Shown: positions 62,421-64,000 of the stretch, in pieces | Position numbering within the stretch: the first letter of the stretch is position 1 | How the letters are laid out: each line of letters begins with the position of its first letter | Origin: Pempheris klunzingeri | Taxonomy: Eukaryota; Chordata; Actinopteri; Acropomatiformes; Pempheridae | Length of the DNA: 64,000 bases | Direction: 5' to 3' | NCBI RefSeq assembly: GCF_042242105.1 | Contig: NC_092020.1 | Span: 3,523,001-3,587,000 of the forward strand | The notes under the pieces: generated by a model | The model's input: only the letters and a program-made list of their open reading frames with translations | What the model was told of the DNA's origin: nothing | Database searches by the model: none | Translations under genes and position numbers: made by a program

Positions 62421-62474
<54 letters not shown>
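62421..62474. repeat. (CT)n(CA)n compound microsatellite
   Basis: Six CT units followed by about 20 CA units. Confidence 0.93.
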
Positions 62475-62476
<2 letters not shown>

Positions 62477-62654
62477 TCACCATCACCTACCCAAACAGCC
62501 TGGCTTTCAATGTCATCGTTCGGGTCATGTTTAACTTGAGAGAAGAGGATATACTTTGTTTATTCCACGGAAAGGACAGTTGACCATTCCTCACATACAG
62601 GAAATGCAGCATGCTGTACAAGGCAACAATAGCCACACCACACTGCTGCAGTGA

Positions 62655-62885
62655 GTGGTGGGAAAGCAGCAGTGCACATTTACTCAACTTAGTGTGTTTA
62701 ACCACATTTTGAATTGCTACTTGACTATTTCCATTTTATGCTTTGTTGTACTTCTACTCCATGGCATCCTAAAGGAAAGAATTGTACTTTTTAGTTGCTT
62801 TTCTGAGTGAGATTGTATGCAGAGAACAAAAAGATTAGCTATGCATCATAGCAGATTAGACTACCCAACAGTATACAAAGTTAAA
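62655..62885 (+). repeat. dispersed repeat (ACATTTACTCAA-type teleost family)
   Basis: Begins GTGGTGGGAAAGCAGC, then CACATTTACTCAACTTAG, TTGACTATTTCCATTTTATGC, TTGTACTTCTACTCCATGGC, AATTGTACTTTTTAGTTGC and ends GACTACCCAACAGTATACAA, the order of one of the most abundant percomorph dispersed repeats. No ORF; class not assigned. Confidence 0.75.
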
Positions 62886-63314
62886 ATTATCCCACCATGA
62901 CCAGAATAAAAGAACAAGGCCCCAGTCTGCGTTCAGACAAAGTGTTTTTTGGATCATCCATACCGGCACTTTTCCAATGTTTGAATAGGGGGTTCTGGAA
63001 AACTGTCGCCTGGCCAGGTGTGTGTAAGTGTGTGTGAAGGCAGGGCTTTAACTTCTGTCTCATGCAACTACTCCCATCACTTTTCAAGGAGGGACTGTGC
63101 ACTGTTATCCCCATTTGTACAATTTATTATGTCGAGGCACACAGAAAATAGAACATTCAAAGAGAAAGATCGAGGAGGCAGTGGGATCCAGCCGGGGTGA
63201 GGCTGTGATGGAAGGCTTTTCACACTTGCTTCAAGTTTAGCCATTTGGAACCATTAGACACGACTGGATGACGTGCAAATTCTTCATTCTTATTTTTACA
63301 TTTCTTAAACTCTT

Positions 63315-63367
63315 ATTAAGATAAGATAAGATAAGATTAGATGGGATAAGATAAGATAAGATAAGAT
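63315..63367 (+). repeat. (AGATA)n minisatellite
   Basis: About ten near-perfect copies of the pentamer GATAA in one register, with a GATTAGATGG interruption. Each copy contains the WGATAR (GATA factor) core. Confidence 0.9.
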
Positions 63368-63849
63368 GCAGTACTGTCTCGAGTGAAGGGACAATGGTGT
63401 GTTACACTAAAAAATAAGATTAAGTGAGTAAGACTCTGAGTAAGTAAATAGAAATGATCCATTTTTGTTGTTGTTTTTAACAGGCTAAGGGACAGCTGGG
63501 CACTCTAGTTTTTTTGCAAAGGCTTTTCTAAGAGTAGTAAATAACACGTTTGTTGGGGACTATTTTCAGCAGGGGATTAATACATATTTGGTGCTCTTGT
63601 GAGTATTTCCAGCAGCAGGACGGTGTATGTGGGATTGACTCAAAATAAACCACAGTGCTTATGGTAGTGAAGGAACATGTACCCCAATGCAACAGTGTGC
63701 CTCACTGATATGTTTTTGATCATTTGATTAAGTAGCAGGATAAAGTCACCTTTGATTGTAGTTGTTTCATGGGACTTGTTGACAATAGGAAAAATATAGA
63801 TGACTGCCAACTGTAAATTTAAAATGCTGAAATACATGAAAATGCACCA

Positions 63850-64000
63850 GTTATAATAATTCAGTGTTATAATATATTTGTAATAACGAACTGAAGAGAT
63901 TCTGCATTATGAATACTTTTCCTTTTAACACATAGTGTTAAGTGTGTCTGTACTTTATAATGCAGTGATATTTTTACATTGTTACATTCCTACTTTTACT
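63850..64000 (+). repeat. dispersed repeat, 3' part, running off the window
   Basis: GTACTTTATAATGCAGTGAT, ATTTTTACATTGTTACATTC and CTACTTTTACT match the end of the same family as 62655-62885. Confidence 0.6.

Larger units (their letters stand above)
51431..64000. other. non-coding flank beyond clint1
   Basis: 12.5 kb without a recognisable exon on either strand. EBF1, which I recall as the next gene in mammals, was looked for (Rel-like and HLH exons, C-terminal exons) and not found, so its exons must lie beyond 64 kb if linkage holds. The DNA is dominated by TG/CA microsatellites, a G38 run, dispersed repeats at the far right and a few repeat-free AT-rich blocks. Confidence 0.65.

Noticed and set aside
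51431-64000. Possible EBF1 exons expected from mammalian synteny
   Set aside because: No DNA-binding, IPT or HLH domain peptides were found on either strand by eye.

Overview
The window is vertebrate nuclear DNA, almost certainly from a percomorph (spiny-rayed) teleost. Genes are split by GT-AG introns, there are long (CA/TG)n microsatellites, and I recognise several dispersed repeats typical of fish genomes (a tRNA-derived SINE, LINE tails, MITEs with terminal inverted repeats). There are no bacterial-type operons, CRISPR arrays or rRNA genes. I found no new biological system. The window is a conserved syntenic block whose six protein-coding genes can be rebuilt exon by exon.

Layout. (1) 49-1138, +: the last two coding exons of a PP2A B55 regulatory subunit, best called ppp2r2b, then its 3' UTR. 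(2) 5040-6362, +: intronless orphan GPCR gpr151. (3) 12591-27688, -: complete adam19, 23 coding exons and 964 codons, with all exon phases agreeing. (4) 30150-33775, -: complete thg1l (tRNA-His guanylyltransferase), 6 coding exons, 299 aa. (5) 34606-37059, +: complete lsm11 (U7 snRNP Sm-like protein), 4 exons, 339 aa, divergent from thg1l across a short promoter with ETS and YY1 motifs. (6) 40605-51209, -: complete clint1 (epsinR/enthoprotin), 12 exons, 621 aa. From 51.4 kb to the end I see no coding exon, only microsatellite-rich DNA with a few repeat-free AT-rich blocks.

The genes do not form one pathway: phosphatase targeting, neuronal GPCR, membrane sheddase, tRNA maturation, histone pre-mRNA processing, and clathrin adaptor at the TGN/endosome. 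What ties them together is ancient linkage. From memory, both gene groups lie on human 5q32-q33, but far apart; here gpr151 and adam19 are adjacent. The more unusual points are a ~250-bp ACC-type trinucleotide tract directly behind the lsm11 exon 1 donor with an open frame running into it, a coding (CCT)9 tract ahead of the Adam19 signal peptide, two MITE-like elements with clear inverted repeats, and a 38-base poly-G run.

Method and limits: exon borders were placed by eye from splice consensus, frame continuity and remembered vertebrate orthologues. No alignment or database search was run. UTR ends and promoter motifs are less certain than coding exons.
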